A DNA stretch of 46,206 nt, from the NCBI RefSeq assembly GCF_001426265.1, contig NZ_LMDG01000015.1, positions 1,228 to 47,433 of the forward strand, written 5' to 3'. The position numbers and the translations under genes were made by a program. The notes beneath the pieces are model-generated. The model made no database searches and had not been told where the DNA came from. It saw only the letters and a list, made by a program, of their open reading frames with translations. The DNA comes from Rhizobium sp. Root1220. Lineage in GTDB: Bacteria; Pseudomonadota; Alphaproteobacteria; Rhizobiales; Rhizobiaceae. Positions 39,817 through 46,206 of the stretch are shown here, piece after piece. Positions within the stretch are counted from its first letter, which is position 1; each line of letters begins with the position of its first letter.

Positions 39817-39841
39817 AACTCCGGCTGGGCGGGAAAGTTCC
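39817..39841 (-). promoter_or_regulatory. EcfG/RpoE2-type promoter before leader hairpin 1
   Basis: Minus strand GGAAC (39841-39837), 18 bp, TT (39818-39817). The hairpin begins about 60 nt after the predicted start. The other hairpin copy has GGGAACTTTCTCCCGCC directly joined to the stem, as if the promoter spacer had been deleted. Confidence 0.65.
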
Positions 39842-40071
39842 CGTCACTACTGCTGCGAGGGGGCAAGTGGGGAGGACTCGGGTTTGCGGCTTCCTATCCG
39901 ATGGGGCATGCTATTGCGTAACGCATCCCGCCGATCAACGCGACATATTTTACGGTACGGTCTCAGATACAATTTCTCGGCAATCGGAGCCCTACGCCAA
40001 GATCCGTACCGGCAGCTCAATCTCAAGCCTGCCCCAAGATCGCCAAGTAGCAGGAAGCTGCATCGCCAGGT

Positions 40072-40096
40072 GGAACAACAAGTTCAATAACGCGTT
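40072..40096 (+). promoter_or_regulatory. EcfG/RpoE2-type promoter for the 24-residue membrane protein
   Basis: GGAAC (40072-40076), 18 bp, TT (40095-40096) preceded by CG, the best -10 match of the set; the start codon is 42 bp on. Confidence 0.75.
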
Positions 40097-40137
40097 TGGT
40101 TTCCGCAACTTGTCTTTCATCTTGGGAGCGAAATCAT

Positions 40138-40212
40138 ATGAACAACATTATTTGGCTCGTCGGCGCTATAGTCATCGTCCTCGCGATTCTCAGCTTTTTC
40201 GGCTTCCGTTGA
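40138..40212 (+). CDS. 24-residue single-helix membrane protein
   Basis: A very short gene: MNNIIWLVGAIVIVLAILSF then FGFR and stop. Nearly the whole peptide is one membrane helix with a charged C-terminal Arg, so it should insert with the N-terminus and C-terminus on opposite sides. TTGGGAGCGAAATCAT is a good ribosome site and a GGAAC-N18-TT promoter lies 42 bp upstream. Similar tiny membrane proteins occur in many rhizobia, as far as I recall, without known function. Such peptides often bind and tune larger membrane proteins under stress. Confidence 0.8.
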   Translation: MNNIIWLVGAIVIVLAILSFFGFR

Positions 40213-40383
40213 CGCAGCGGATGATCACGCCCACTGTGTGATGAGCTGCATCTTGGATCGTGGCGCGTCCCGGCGACATCACCGTACTCGTGGCACTCAC
40301 CCAGGACGAGACACCGGCGATACTGCACCTGGCAGTTCCCGCAGGCACTTAGCGAGAAAGGTCCGTTTTTGCCTCATCGAAAT

Positions 40384-40722
40384 TCACATCCAATCCTTTT
40401 TCGGCCTGTTGGTTCCAAGCGGGGTGCGGTCGCCAGTGACATTTTGGGACCCGGTGATCACCGTAGGCTTTGAACTTGCTACTCCCGTGCTTTCCCTATC
40501 GCCGCGTGATTGCGCGAACTCCCTTCGCATCTTCTTTCGTTTTGCGTCCGAAGGCCGGCGCAGTTCGGGGTCTTGGTTATTTTCTCCCATGGCATCTCGA
40601 TCGATATCCGGGTCATCCTTTGCCGGAAGGTAACCGCGTGGTCGGTTTTCTTTTGGGCCTTCCCAGCGTGGCGATTGATCAGTCGTGCCAGGCGCGCCAT
40701 CCTTAGGTGACTTCATTCCCAT
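40384..40722 (-). CDS. hydrophilic hypothetical protein, stress-promoter driven
   Basis: A 112-residue highly charged protein (MGMKSPKDGAPGTTDQSPRW, ENRPRGYLPAKDDPDIDRDA, RRPSDAKRKKMRREFAQSRG) with no hydrophobic core, so it is probably disordered. AAAGGAGATCAAATC before the ATG at 40722 is a near-perfect ribosome site; the longer frame to 40887 is not supported. A GGAAC-N18-TT promoter lies 27 bp upstream. Function unknown; hydrophilic disordered proteins are common among osmotic and desiccation stress genes. Confidence 0.75.
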   Translation of the reverse strand: MGMKSPKDGAPGTTDQSPRWEGPKENRPRGYLPAKDDPDIDRDAMGENNQDPELRRPSDAKRKKMRREFAQSRGDRESTGVASSKPTVITGSQNVTGDRTPLGTNRPKKDWM

Positions 40723-40748
40723 GATTTGATCTCCTTTTCTGGGGATCA

Positions 40749-40773
40749 AAGCCTTATGGGGACGAAAGGTTCC
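40749..40773 (-). promoter_or_regulatory. EcfG/RpoE2-type promoter for the 40722 gene
   Basis: Minus strand GGAAC (40773-40769), 18 bp, TT (40750-40749); the start codon is 27 bp further. Confidence 0.7.
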
Positions 40774-40923
40774 TCTGTGAAGCGAGCTTATGCCGCATCG
40801 AAAAAGGCGCCCGAAGGCGGCCTTATTGCGCAAATCACCAATTCTTGCACTCAAGTTGGCCGATAGTGCCCAGCAGATTCTCCGCAATCCGCGCTGTCCT
40901 TTGCAGGCTCACTGGTGGCGGGC

Positions 40924-41026
40924 ATACGCGAGATGCTTGGTGGCCTGCGCTATATCAGGTTCTGGAATCGCCGTCCCTCAAGGACGTATTCTTTCCCGAG
41001 TTCGCCCCCTGGCACTACGGTCGAGA
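40924..41026 (+). pseudogene. fragment of the GMC oxidoreductase gene
   Basis: About 100 bp nearly identical in DNA to the C-terminal part of the gene at 2228-3808 (there on the minus strand, about 2469-2574). GATGCTTGGTGGCCTGCGCT and CCCTCAAGGACGTATTCTTT are shared, and the codons for ESPSLKDVFFPE can be read with a small deletion in front. No other part of the gene is present; it is joined directly to a LOG fragment. Confidence 0.88.
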
Positions 41027-41027
41027 C

Positions 41028-41185
41028 TGACTACGCGCATAATCAAGACCATTGCGGTGCTCTGCGGATCAAACGTTGGTGCCCCTGACGAAATGTCGAA
41101 GGCGCCCGATCGCTTGGTCCCGTTCTCTCGGTGAAGCAGGCCATAAGGGCGCTCTATGGCGGTGGTACGACAAAGGGCCTCGTCG
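41028..41185 (+). pseudogene. 5' fragment of the LOG gene
   Basis: Matches the first 150 bp of the gene at 11962-12543: the sequence from GACTACGCGCATAATCAAG through GGATCAAACGTTGGTGCC and GCGCCCGATCGCTTGGT to ACGACAAAGGGCCT is shared with scattered changes and small indels. The start codon is ACTGA instead of ATGA, so it cannot be translated as LOG. It begins one base after the GMC fragment ends. Confidence 0.88.
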
Positions 41186-41188
41186 CAG

Positions 41189-41420
41189 AGGACGAGTACA
41201 TGATTGCAATGGACCTTGAGCGCTGATCGAGGCAGGAGACCACACGACGCCGCAGTCCTTGATGTGAACCTCCAGGGAGAGAACGTGTTTCGTGCCGCTG
41301 AGGTTTTGAACCAGAAGGGCGTGCCGTTCATGTTTACCACCGAGTATGATCACTCGGTCTCCCACCGCGCTTCCAAAGCATTCTTCGATGCGGGAAGGCC
41401 ATCAGCTCGAACGAGCTAAG
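41189..41420 (+). pseudogene. fragment of a receiver-domain response regulator gene
   Basis: In successive frames: EDEYMIAMDLE (acidic pocket and first helix), then a stop and shift, AAVLDVNLQGENVF (phospho-acceptor region), VPFMFTTEYDHS (switch region). This is the order of a small CheY-like protein of about 120 residues with several frameshifts. It follows the LOG fragment without a gap. It does not resemble the receiver at 31552 closely. Confidence 0.7.
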
Positions 41421-41582
41421 TCCATGAGTCACATTTGTCTCCCCAGGGGCGGGTTCCTAGGGATTCGCCCGTCGCAGGTTCACATCCCTTCAAGGCGATA
41501 AGAAAGCGCTTTGTCGGCTATCGGCCCCAAACCGTACATCCATTATGGCCGCAAAAGCAGATAATTCCTCCCAATAAGCACA

Positions 41583-41969
41583 TCATTCCCGAGGAACCGG
41601 CTGGAACAGCTCGACGACGTTCCCAGAAGGGTCGACCAATAGTATCTGCGCGCCTCCGGGTCCGGTGACAATTTCATTCCGGAAGCGTACGCCAGCCGTG
41701 CCCAATCGGGCTACCTCTGCAGCCAAATCATCAACGACTAGGTGAATGCGGTTCCAGCCGCCTGGAACTGGCTGCTCGCCGCCCGGCATTGGCCGTCCCG
41801 CTGAACTCGTCGGCCCGCTGAGCAGGAGCCGCAATGCTCCGCGCCTGACATCGGCAAAAGCGGGGGCGTGGTTCGATAGAATTGCGAAGCCAAGGTGCCC
41901 GGTATACCAGGCGATGGCTGCCTCCACGTCATTGACCATGTAGCGGACGTTGACTGTCGTCTCCGGCAT
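41583..41969 (-). CDS. VOC-family (glyoxalase/bleomycin-resistance fold) protein
   Basis: A 128-residue protein with two beta-alpha-beta-beta-beta units: VNVRYMVNDVEAAIAWYTGHLGF at the start and NRIHLVVDDLAAEVARL in the middle, ending VDPSGNVVELFQPV where the metal-binding Glu of the family is expected. VOC proteins include glyoxalases, dioxygenases and resistance binders; the substrate cannot be told. TCGGAGGAAGACAG precedes the start. No stress promoter was seen. Neighbours are gene fragments, so it is likely an independent unit. Confidence 0.9.
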   Translation of the reverse strand: MPETTVNVRYMVNDVEAAIAWYTGHLGFAILSNHAPAFADVRRGALRLLLSGPTSSAGRPMPGGEQPVPGGWNRIHLVVDDLAAEVARLGTAGVRFRNEIVTGPGGAQILLVDPSGNVVELFQPVPRE

Positions 41970-42220
41970 CTGTCTTCCTCCGAGATCAAACGGCCCCGAT
42001 CCACCCGAGTGTGATGCCGTTTCACGCGAAGGTGATTATAGCGCGTGACCTCCAATGACCGCAATTGGCGGGCGCTTTCCCGCCAACCCCGTTGATGCTG
42101 CTATCGGCCCAAAGCGCACTCATTGGTCCGCGACGATCTTTCCATCCGCGACTGAGAGGGAGGGACTTTGATCGTCACTGCCCGTGCGTCTTAAGAGTGA
42201 CCATGCTGGCTGCCCCTCGG
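41970..42220. other. intergenic, nothing recognised
   Basis: About 250 bp upstream of the VOC gene; it should contain its promoter. No GGAAC-N18-TT match and no hairpin of note. Confidence 0.35.
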
Positions 42221-42353
42221 CATTAGAAGATGCGCATCGACTCCCTCGTTTACGAGGTCAGCTACCGCAGCCTGGCCCCGCTCCCGGTCTCGACTACCAA
42301 TATAAACTTGCATGCCCTCCTTGCCGAGTTGGCGTCCCACCAACGGAACCAAC
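42221..42353 (-). pseudogene. N-terminal fragment of a short-chain dehydrogenase
   Basis: One minus-strand frame reads LVPLVGRQLGKEGMQVYIGS then RDRERGQAAVADLVNEGVDAHLL, matching the first helix and second strand of SDR proteins that resemble GxxxARQLGRxGxTVxIGARDxxRG. The glycine-rich TGANxGIG start before it and everything after are missing. It may stem from the same kind of SDR as the 3'-part relic at 21989. Confidence 0.6.
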
Positions 42354-42594
42354 CCCTCATGTTGACGCGGCAGTTGGCTAAGGATTCGGTCCGCAAAAGC
42401 CGGTCCCTTGATTGTCTACCCATGATCGTATTCACCGCGAACCTTGTGCTGGCCAGGATTGGGTCGCTAAGTCGATTGGGGGCACAGTTGCTTTGGCTCC
42501 CGAATAAGCGCAAGATCAATACTTCAGTGTGCCTTTTCAAGGGCGCCACTGCTTGAGGGCTTCATGCCCTGGCCCCGATCGAAAGGAGGACGAC

Positions 42595-42936
42595 ATGTCT
42601 TCCGGACCCTCCAAAAATCTGACTGCCGCCAATCTTGACCTTCTCAGGAAGGTGCTCACAGAAACCGGATATACCGGCGAGTTGCTGGCTGAGGGACCAA
42701 CTGATGTCGCAGCCAAGTCGCTCATCCGCCTTTTCCAGAATGGTGTGCGGGATCCGGCAGTGCTTAAGACAGAACTTGAGCGGCGTTTCGGCCGGCCAGA
42801 AAAGAAGGTCTTCCTAACCAGCGGACTTCATCGGCTTGCCATTCGGGGCATCAGCACAACCGACCCGGAGTATCGTCACCCCGTAAACCGTCGAACGAAG
42901 AGCGCACTTGAGGAGGAGCCGAATGGCTTGGCGTAA
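42595..42936 (+). CDS. hypothetical protein, first gene of a two-gene unit
   Basis: A 113-residue basic protein (NLTAANLDLLRKVLTETGYT, ELERRFGRPEK, HRLAIRGISTT). I do not recognise a named family, but the composition and helices look like a genuine globular protein. AAAGGAGGACGAC before the ATG at 42595 is a very strong ribosome site. Its end overlaps the next gene by 14 bp, so they are co-translated. No stress promoter found; the promoter is not obvious. Confidence 0.75.
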   Translation: MSSGPSKNLTAANLDLLRKVLTETGYTGELLAEGPTDVAAKSLIRLFQNGVRDPAVLKTELERRFGRPEKKVFLTSGLHRLAIRGISTTDPEYRHPVNRRTKSALEEEPNGLA

Positions 42937-43105
42937 AGACCTTACCCGCATGGACCTTTTTCTACTCGATTTGGGCAAACAGGACCAAACGACCATAAAC
43001 GCAAAGGCCATCACACTTGGTGAAAAAGCTGAACGGGATGGCAAGAGCACCGCGTTGCGCGAGAAACGGCTGGGGATCAATCAACTGAATAGAAGAATCC
43101 ACTGA
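42923..43105 (+). CDS. 60-residue hypothetical protein, second gene of the unit
   Basis: A small basic protein (MAWRKDLTRMDLFLLDLGKQ, ITLGEKAERDGKSTALREKR). GAGGAGGAGCCGA, inside the end of the previous gene, is an excellent ribosome site. Unknown function; the overlap with 42595 suggests a joint role. Confidence 0.7.
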   Translation: MAWRKDLTRMDLFLLDLGKQDQTTINAKAITLGEKAERDGKSTALREKRLGINQLNRRIH

Positions 43106-43301
43106 AATCACAATGGGTCGATTTGGCGGTTGTGAGACTCAGGGGAGAACGCCTCGTGTCCTGCCGAGGTCCAGGTAATGACACGAAGCCCTGGTGGCTG
43201 GTCGAGATCATTTCTAGCATGCATAAGCCGCTACGCTCCTTAACCGGAGGGGAACGTCCAGCTCTGCATATAGGCGTCCCTTTTCTCAACGTGCGGAGTG
43301 G

Positions 43302-43577
43302 TCAGCACTGCGCGGACCCGCCTGAGTCAACTATCCGGGTTGGTGGGTGTCTCCTCCCGCGCTCTTGGGGTCGCTCCGATCCGCAAGCAACGTAACCGAG
43401 CCTCACGTTCCGGCCGAACGGGCGCTGGTTCAAGAATGAATTCACCTGAATGGTCGTCATGACCGCCGGACGAGGTTTGCTACGGTGGACGACCACCTCT
43501 GTGTTGGTCATGTCGCCGAGGCCCAAAAACCAACAATCACCATTGGTGCTCGATGCGAACTCTCTAAGATTTTGCAA
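43302..43577 (-). CDS. small hypothetical protein, TTG start
   Basis: A 91-residue protein starting with TTG at 43577 behind AAGGAAGGAGCATCGAC. The first 60 residues (QNLREFASSTNGDCWFLGLG, TTIQVNSFLNQRPFG) match a pattern I recall from many rhizobial small proteins (VREFxSNSNGDRWxLGR ... SFL.RxPFGPE); the usual Arg in NGDRW is Cys here. The last 30 residues look unlike the family and may result from a frameshift, so the protein may be a slightly altered copy. Function unknown. Confidence 0.6.
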   Translation of the reverse strand: MQNLREFASSTNGDCWFLGLGDMTNTEVVVHRSKPRPAVMTTIQVNSFLNQRPFGRNVRLGYVACGSERPQERGRRHPPTRIVDSGGSAQC

Positions 43578-43717
43578 GTCGATGCTCCTTCCTTGAAGGA
43601 AGCAACTAGCCGGATTGCGACGAAATACCTCGGTGTGTGAGTCACATCGCCGTGTCCGGGCTTGCCGTGGCTCGATGACTCTGCGCTACTGAAATATTGA
43701 AGTCACCGGAGGAACAA

Positions 43718-43945
43718 ATGGCCTTTATTCAAGCTACTTGGGCTAAGACTGAGCTGCCCGTACACATTAACATCGATCACATTGTCGCCGTCAGTCAAGC
43801 AGACGACCACACAAAAATCTATCTTTCAACGACGTCTGAAGGCGGCAAGCCGGTTGGTGTGAAAGAGAAGGCCAACGATATAATGGAGTTGATCGACACG
43901 GCACAAGCCCTGGTGAAGCGGCGAGCCGCGCGTGCGGTCGCTTGA
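43718..43945 (+). CDS. 75-residue hypothetical protein
   Basis: Begins MAFIQATWAKTELPVHINID and continues HIVAVSQADDHTKIYLSTTS, a compact beta-rich fold somewhat like FlbD-type proteins that read xVxINxDHIVxV, then a helix (IMELIDTAQALVKRRAAR). CGGAGGAACAA gives a strong ribosome site at 43718. The resemblance to FlbD is only a local pattern; function unknown. Confidence 0.75.
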   Translation: MAFIQATWAKTELPVHINIDHIVAVSQADDHTKIYLSTTSEGGKPVGVKEKANDIMELIDTAQALVKRRAARAVA

Positions 43946-44751
43946 GCTTTTGCCTAATAGGCCTTTGCGGCAGATCCGATCGTAGCGATTGCCATGATGC
44001 ACAATATCAAACTTGTTCGCCCGTCGGCAACCCGACTGCTGTTGTGGCTGAAGATCGCAACGCGGCACAACTCGCCGTCACGAAGATAGAACCAACGAGC
44101 GACGCATCTCCCACCCCTTCCCGGCGATCGATCGATGAGACAACACAGGAAGTCCCTGCGCGAGAAGAGTCGCGCAGACATTCTTGGTCGGAGTTGACGC
44201 ATAACCACCTTGACCCAGCCAGCGCTCCGCCTGACGGGACCGTTGGCGCGGACCGGCGACATGAGCATCGGACTAATGGCGAACTCCCCACTGTCGGTTC
44301 TTTTGTCCAGCAGTTACAGATGTATTCGTAGGCGGGCTGTGTTCGGCCCAAGGAGCAGACTTCCTGAAACCAAAGTGGGCGCTCGGCCCGTCCTATGACG
44401 TGCAGAGTAGTTCAGTACACTGCGAATTCAGATGGTTATCCCGATATCATCTCGCAAGCGGTCAGCGTCGGTCGCAAATGACATGCAGGGAGGCTCGCCC
44501 GTGTGCTCGAGCGATTTCATCGTCAGCCGGACCTGATAGGCAAAACCGGCGTTTCCGACCCTAGAGATAGCGGTTTTGGGAGCTTGTCAGCGGCTGCTGA
44601 AAGCAGGACGACACTGACTTCGTCGACAACCCGCCTCAAGCCTATTTAGAAACGCCATTTCTAACCTCTGCAGATTGGCGGAATAATCAACAGCTGTTTG
44701 ATTGCTAGATGTCTGTCCAGAACAGCCACAGTGCAAGAGAGACTGCATATC
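43946..44751. other. about 800 bp without a recognisable gene
   Basis: Open frames at 43942-44331 and 44210-44398 lack ribosome sites and motifs. No repeats, hairpin terminators or stress promoters were found here. Confidence 0.4.
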
Positions 44752-45050
44752 ATGAACACTCCCCTCTTCGAACCGTTCACCTTTCCGAACGGATTGACCC
44801 TCCGGAATGTCATAATGGCGCTGATGACCACGTGGTGGTCGGCAAGCGATGATCAAACTGTCTCCGATGAGGAAATCAGCTACTACCGGCGCAGGGTTCG
44901 GGGTGTTGGCCTGGTGCTGACAGGCTGTACGCATGTTGCAGCCAACGGCATCGGTTTTACCGGCGAATTCGCATCCTACGACGACAAATTCACACCAAGT
45001 CTGCGCCGGCTGGCAGATGCCGCCAAAAGTGGCGGGGCACCACGCACGCC
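44752..45050 (+). pseudogene. N-terminal fragment of an Old Yellow Enzyme (NADH:flavin oxidoreductase)
   Basis: The frame opens MNTPLFEPFTFPNGLTLRN, the standard start of bacterial OYE proteins, and runs through DEEISYYRRRVRGVGLVLTG, CTHVAANGIGFTGEF and LRRLADAAKSGGAP. It leaves the family pattern right after SGGAP at about residue 98, whereas a full OYE has about 370 residues. The MAPMTTWS segment is also altered (MALMTTWWS). So the gene is truncated and drifting; the remaining barrel is not found downstream. Confidence 0.85.
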
Positions 45051-45171
45051 TCTCAACGATGCGCGTCAGGTGGGTCACTTATCCGGATGGCAGCTAACGC
45101 GGGCTGAAGAGATAAGCGGTTGGGCTCCGCCTCTGTCGTTCCTTTCCGATCACCGCAGCCTGGGGAATAGC

Positions 45172-45360
45172 TTAGACGTCGTTGATGTGGCCGACGTTGT
45201 CAGTAAGTTCGCGTTCCTTTGCTAACCGGACGTTGTCGGCCATGTCCGCATCCTGGTAGGGTCCAAGCGATCCAGTTTCGCCATCGTTGTTCCATTCGAC
45301 CCAGTGGCCCCGCTCGTCCGAGCGTACGACAACGGAAAGCGCGCGGTTCTTGTTCGGCAT
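45172..45360 (-). CDS. 62-residue hypothetical protein
   Basis: A small charged protein (NRALSVVVRSDERGHWVEWN, LGPYQDADMADNVRLAKERE). The pattern of a short beta hairpin with a terminal helix resembles small DUF2188-like proteins of rhizobia; I am not sure of the family. GGGAGACAATTTT precedes the ATG at 45360. Its C-terminal codons overlap the tail of the OYE open frame on the other strand. Confidence 0.7.
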   Translation of the reverse strand: MPNKNRALSVVVRSDERGHWVEWNNDGETGSLGPYQDADMADNVRLAKERELTDNVGHINDV

Positions 45361-45624
45361 AAAATTGTCTCCCTGCAGTGGCCCGAGCCGCCGGTCTCTA
45401 CGATCACATCCACGGCTTCGGAACGTCGGCGGTGTTTACCGTCTGACCTTCGACAAAGCAAACTGATCAATCAACAGAATGCATACATGACGCAAATCTC
45501 AAGTGTGCCATCCGAACCCTACGCCTCCCTCGACCGCTGCGTCTACATGCGCAAGTCATCCCAATGCCGCAGTTGAGAACCGGCGCTTCGCTGCTTCATG
45601 AGCCTTCGGGAACTTTCTCCCGCC

Positions 45625-45655
45625 GCCCGGCGTCCCGCCCCCAAGCGCGCCGGGC
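45625..45655 (+). repeat. leader hairpin, copy 2
   Basis: GCCCGGCG, loop of 15 bases with CCGCCCCCAAGCG, CGCCGGGC, TTTGGTT, then GAGGAGACCTTG and ATG-GCT-AAG at 45682. Same arrangement as the minus-strand copy at 39720-39749, about 5.9 kb away and inverted. The GGGAAC box directly abuts the stem here. Confidence 0.6.
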
Positions 45656-45681
45656 TTTGGTTGAAGGAAGAGGAGACCTTG

Positions 45682-45954
45682 ATGGCTAAGCAAGCGTTAA
45701 AAACAGAGTTCACGGGAACACCTGCCGACCAACCTTTCGAAAAGTCGCGAGCCGCGCGTTGCGGCTTTCTGGTTGAGGGTGCGGAGGCCGCCTTCCTGCC
45801 GGTCGCCGTCTTGTCCGGGCGAACAGTCGGTTTTGACGGTTGCGCGTCTTCGGCCAATGGTGCAGCACCGAGCCACCGGATGATCGCATCCAGGCCTGGC
45901 CGGAGTTGCTTCTTCAATTCTGCTGTTAGCTCAGCTTCGATACCGCAGGCCTGA
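45682..45954 (+). CDS. uncertain small protein after leader hairpin
   Basis: ATG at 45682 with AAGAGGAGACCTTG upstream. The first 25 residues (MAKQALKTEFTGTPADQPFE) look natural; beyond about residue 30 the frame is antisense to a minus-strand gene relic and is probably not real protein. A short original gene may have been cut by the event that placed the relic here. Unknown function. Confidence 0.35.
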   Translation: MAKQALKTEFTGTPADQPFEKSRAARCGFLVEGAEAAFLPVAVLSGRTVGFDGCASSANGAAPSHRMIASRPGRSCFFNSAVSSASIPQA

Positions 45955-46165
45955 CGATCGTGGTCCAGTCGATACGACCATTCAGGATCGGAGGGGACTC
46001 TCGATAGATGATCAAGCTCGTTAGATAGGGCCGAATATTCTCCAGTACTCGCTTGGAGGCGGTCGGTGCGATGCGCCGTGTGCAGAATTCTGAGATTTTT
46101 CGCTGAAAAGTAACCGCCCGATTGGCACCGCCTGCCGCATAATGCCTTAATGGCCTAAGACACGT
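45755..46165 (-). pseudogene. unidentified conserved gene fragment with a one-base deletion
   Basis: On the minus strand the first frame reads LRHYAAGGANRAVTFQRK, KRVLENIRPYLTSLII and NGRIDWTTIV; one base is missing near 45950, and the next frame continues ACGIEAELTAELKKQLRPGL, DAIIRWLGAAP. The two parts form a continuous sensible protein once a base is restored. The ending resembles, in my memory, N-terminal regions of rhizobial recombinase/integrase-associated proteins, but I am not certain. It runs toward the right end of the window, so the upstream part may continue outside. Confidence 0.4.
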
Positions 46166-46206
46166 GTTTAACGACGTCGTTAGCGACGTGTCTTATGGGG
46201 GGATCG

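Noticed and set aside
45682..45954. Full-length 90-residue protein after leader hairpin 2
   Set aside because: Only the first 25-30 residues look natural; the remainder is antisense to the coding relic on the other strand, so I list it with low confidence only.
1..46206. CRISPR arrays, insertion sequences with transposase, rRNA or tRNA genes
   Set aside because: No regularly spaced repeats, no transposase motifs and no RNA gene signatures were seen on reading through both strands.

Overview
The window looks like an accessory replicon or island of a rhizobium-like alphaproteobacterium (Rhizobiales, probably Rhizobiaceae). This is inferred from the GC-rich codon use, the style of the class III cyclase and small-protein genes, the paoABCD-type oxidoreductase, and the many promoters of the alphaproteobacterial general-stress sigma factor type (EcfG/RpoE2; GGAAC-N18-TT). 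I found no transposase, tRNA, rRNA, CRISPR array or replication gene, but broken gene copies are frequent.

Region 1 (about 0.1-12.5 kb) is a catabolic and detoxification block: aldehyde dehydrogenase, GMC oxidoreductase, chorismate mutase, two AhpD-like proteins, a MocR-type regulator, an azoreductase-like flavoprotein, an exported acetamidase/formamidase with a TAXI-like protein and a nitrilase, an SMR (Gdx-like) exporter and a LOG protein. Five transcription units carry the same direct repeat, WTGGNCY-N17-WTGGWCC with exactly 24 bp between half-site starts. I propose these are the operators of the MocR regulator.

Region 2 (12.5-20.6 kb) holds an adenylate-cyclase-like gene, a TetR regulator divergent from a translationally coupled paoA-paoB-paoC-paoD operon (molybdenum aldehyde oxidoreductase and its XdhC-type maturation factor), with a 12-bp palindrome between them, and a ketopantoate reductase. 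Region 3 (20.6-22.5 kb) is a graveyard of broken cyclase, LysR, epimerase and SDR genes.

Region 4 (22.7-34.2 kb) is the most striking part: two exported type I sulfatases, a formylglycine-generating enzyme, a Tat-exported HAD phosphatase with a Gly-rich exported partner, a small Cys-containing exported protein, and a two-component system (periplasmic-binding-type sensor kinase, FixJ/LuxR-type regulator, stand-alone receiver). Five promoters share an operator reading GATTCCCY / NNA / GGGCAATATC in the direction of transcription, each followed after exactly 19 bp by a -10-like hexamer. This predicts a self-contained, two-component-controlled sulfatase regulon. The first sulfatase is broken by a 4-bp tandem duplication one codon after its active-site motif.

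Region 5 (35-46.2 kb) is a stress island of small genes (CsbD, NUDIX hydrolase, a 24-residue membrane protein, several rhizobial small hypothetical proteins). Eleven GGAAC-N18-TT promoters lie within 6 kb, one of them followed about 40 bp later by a strong terminator, which suggests a small RNA of about 60 nt. The region also contains a mosaic of three gene fragments at 40.9-41.4 kb, two of which copy genes from Region 1, and decaying pieces of SDR, Old Yellow Enzyme and an unidentified conserved gene.
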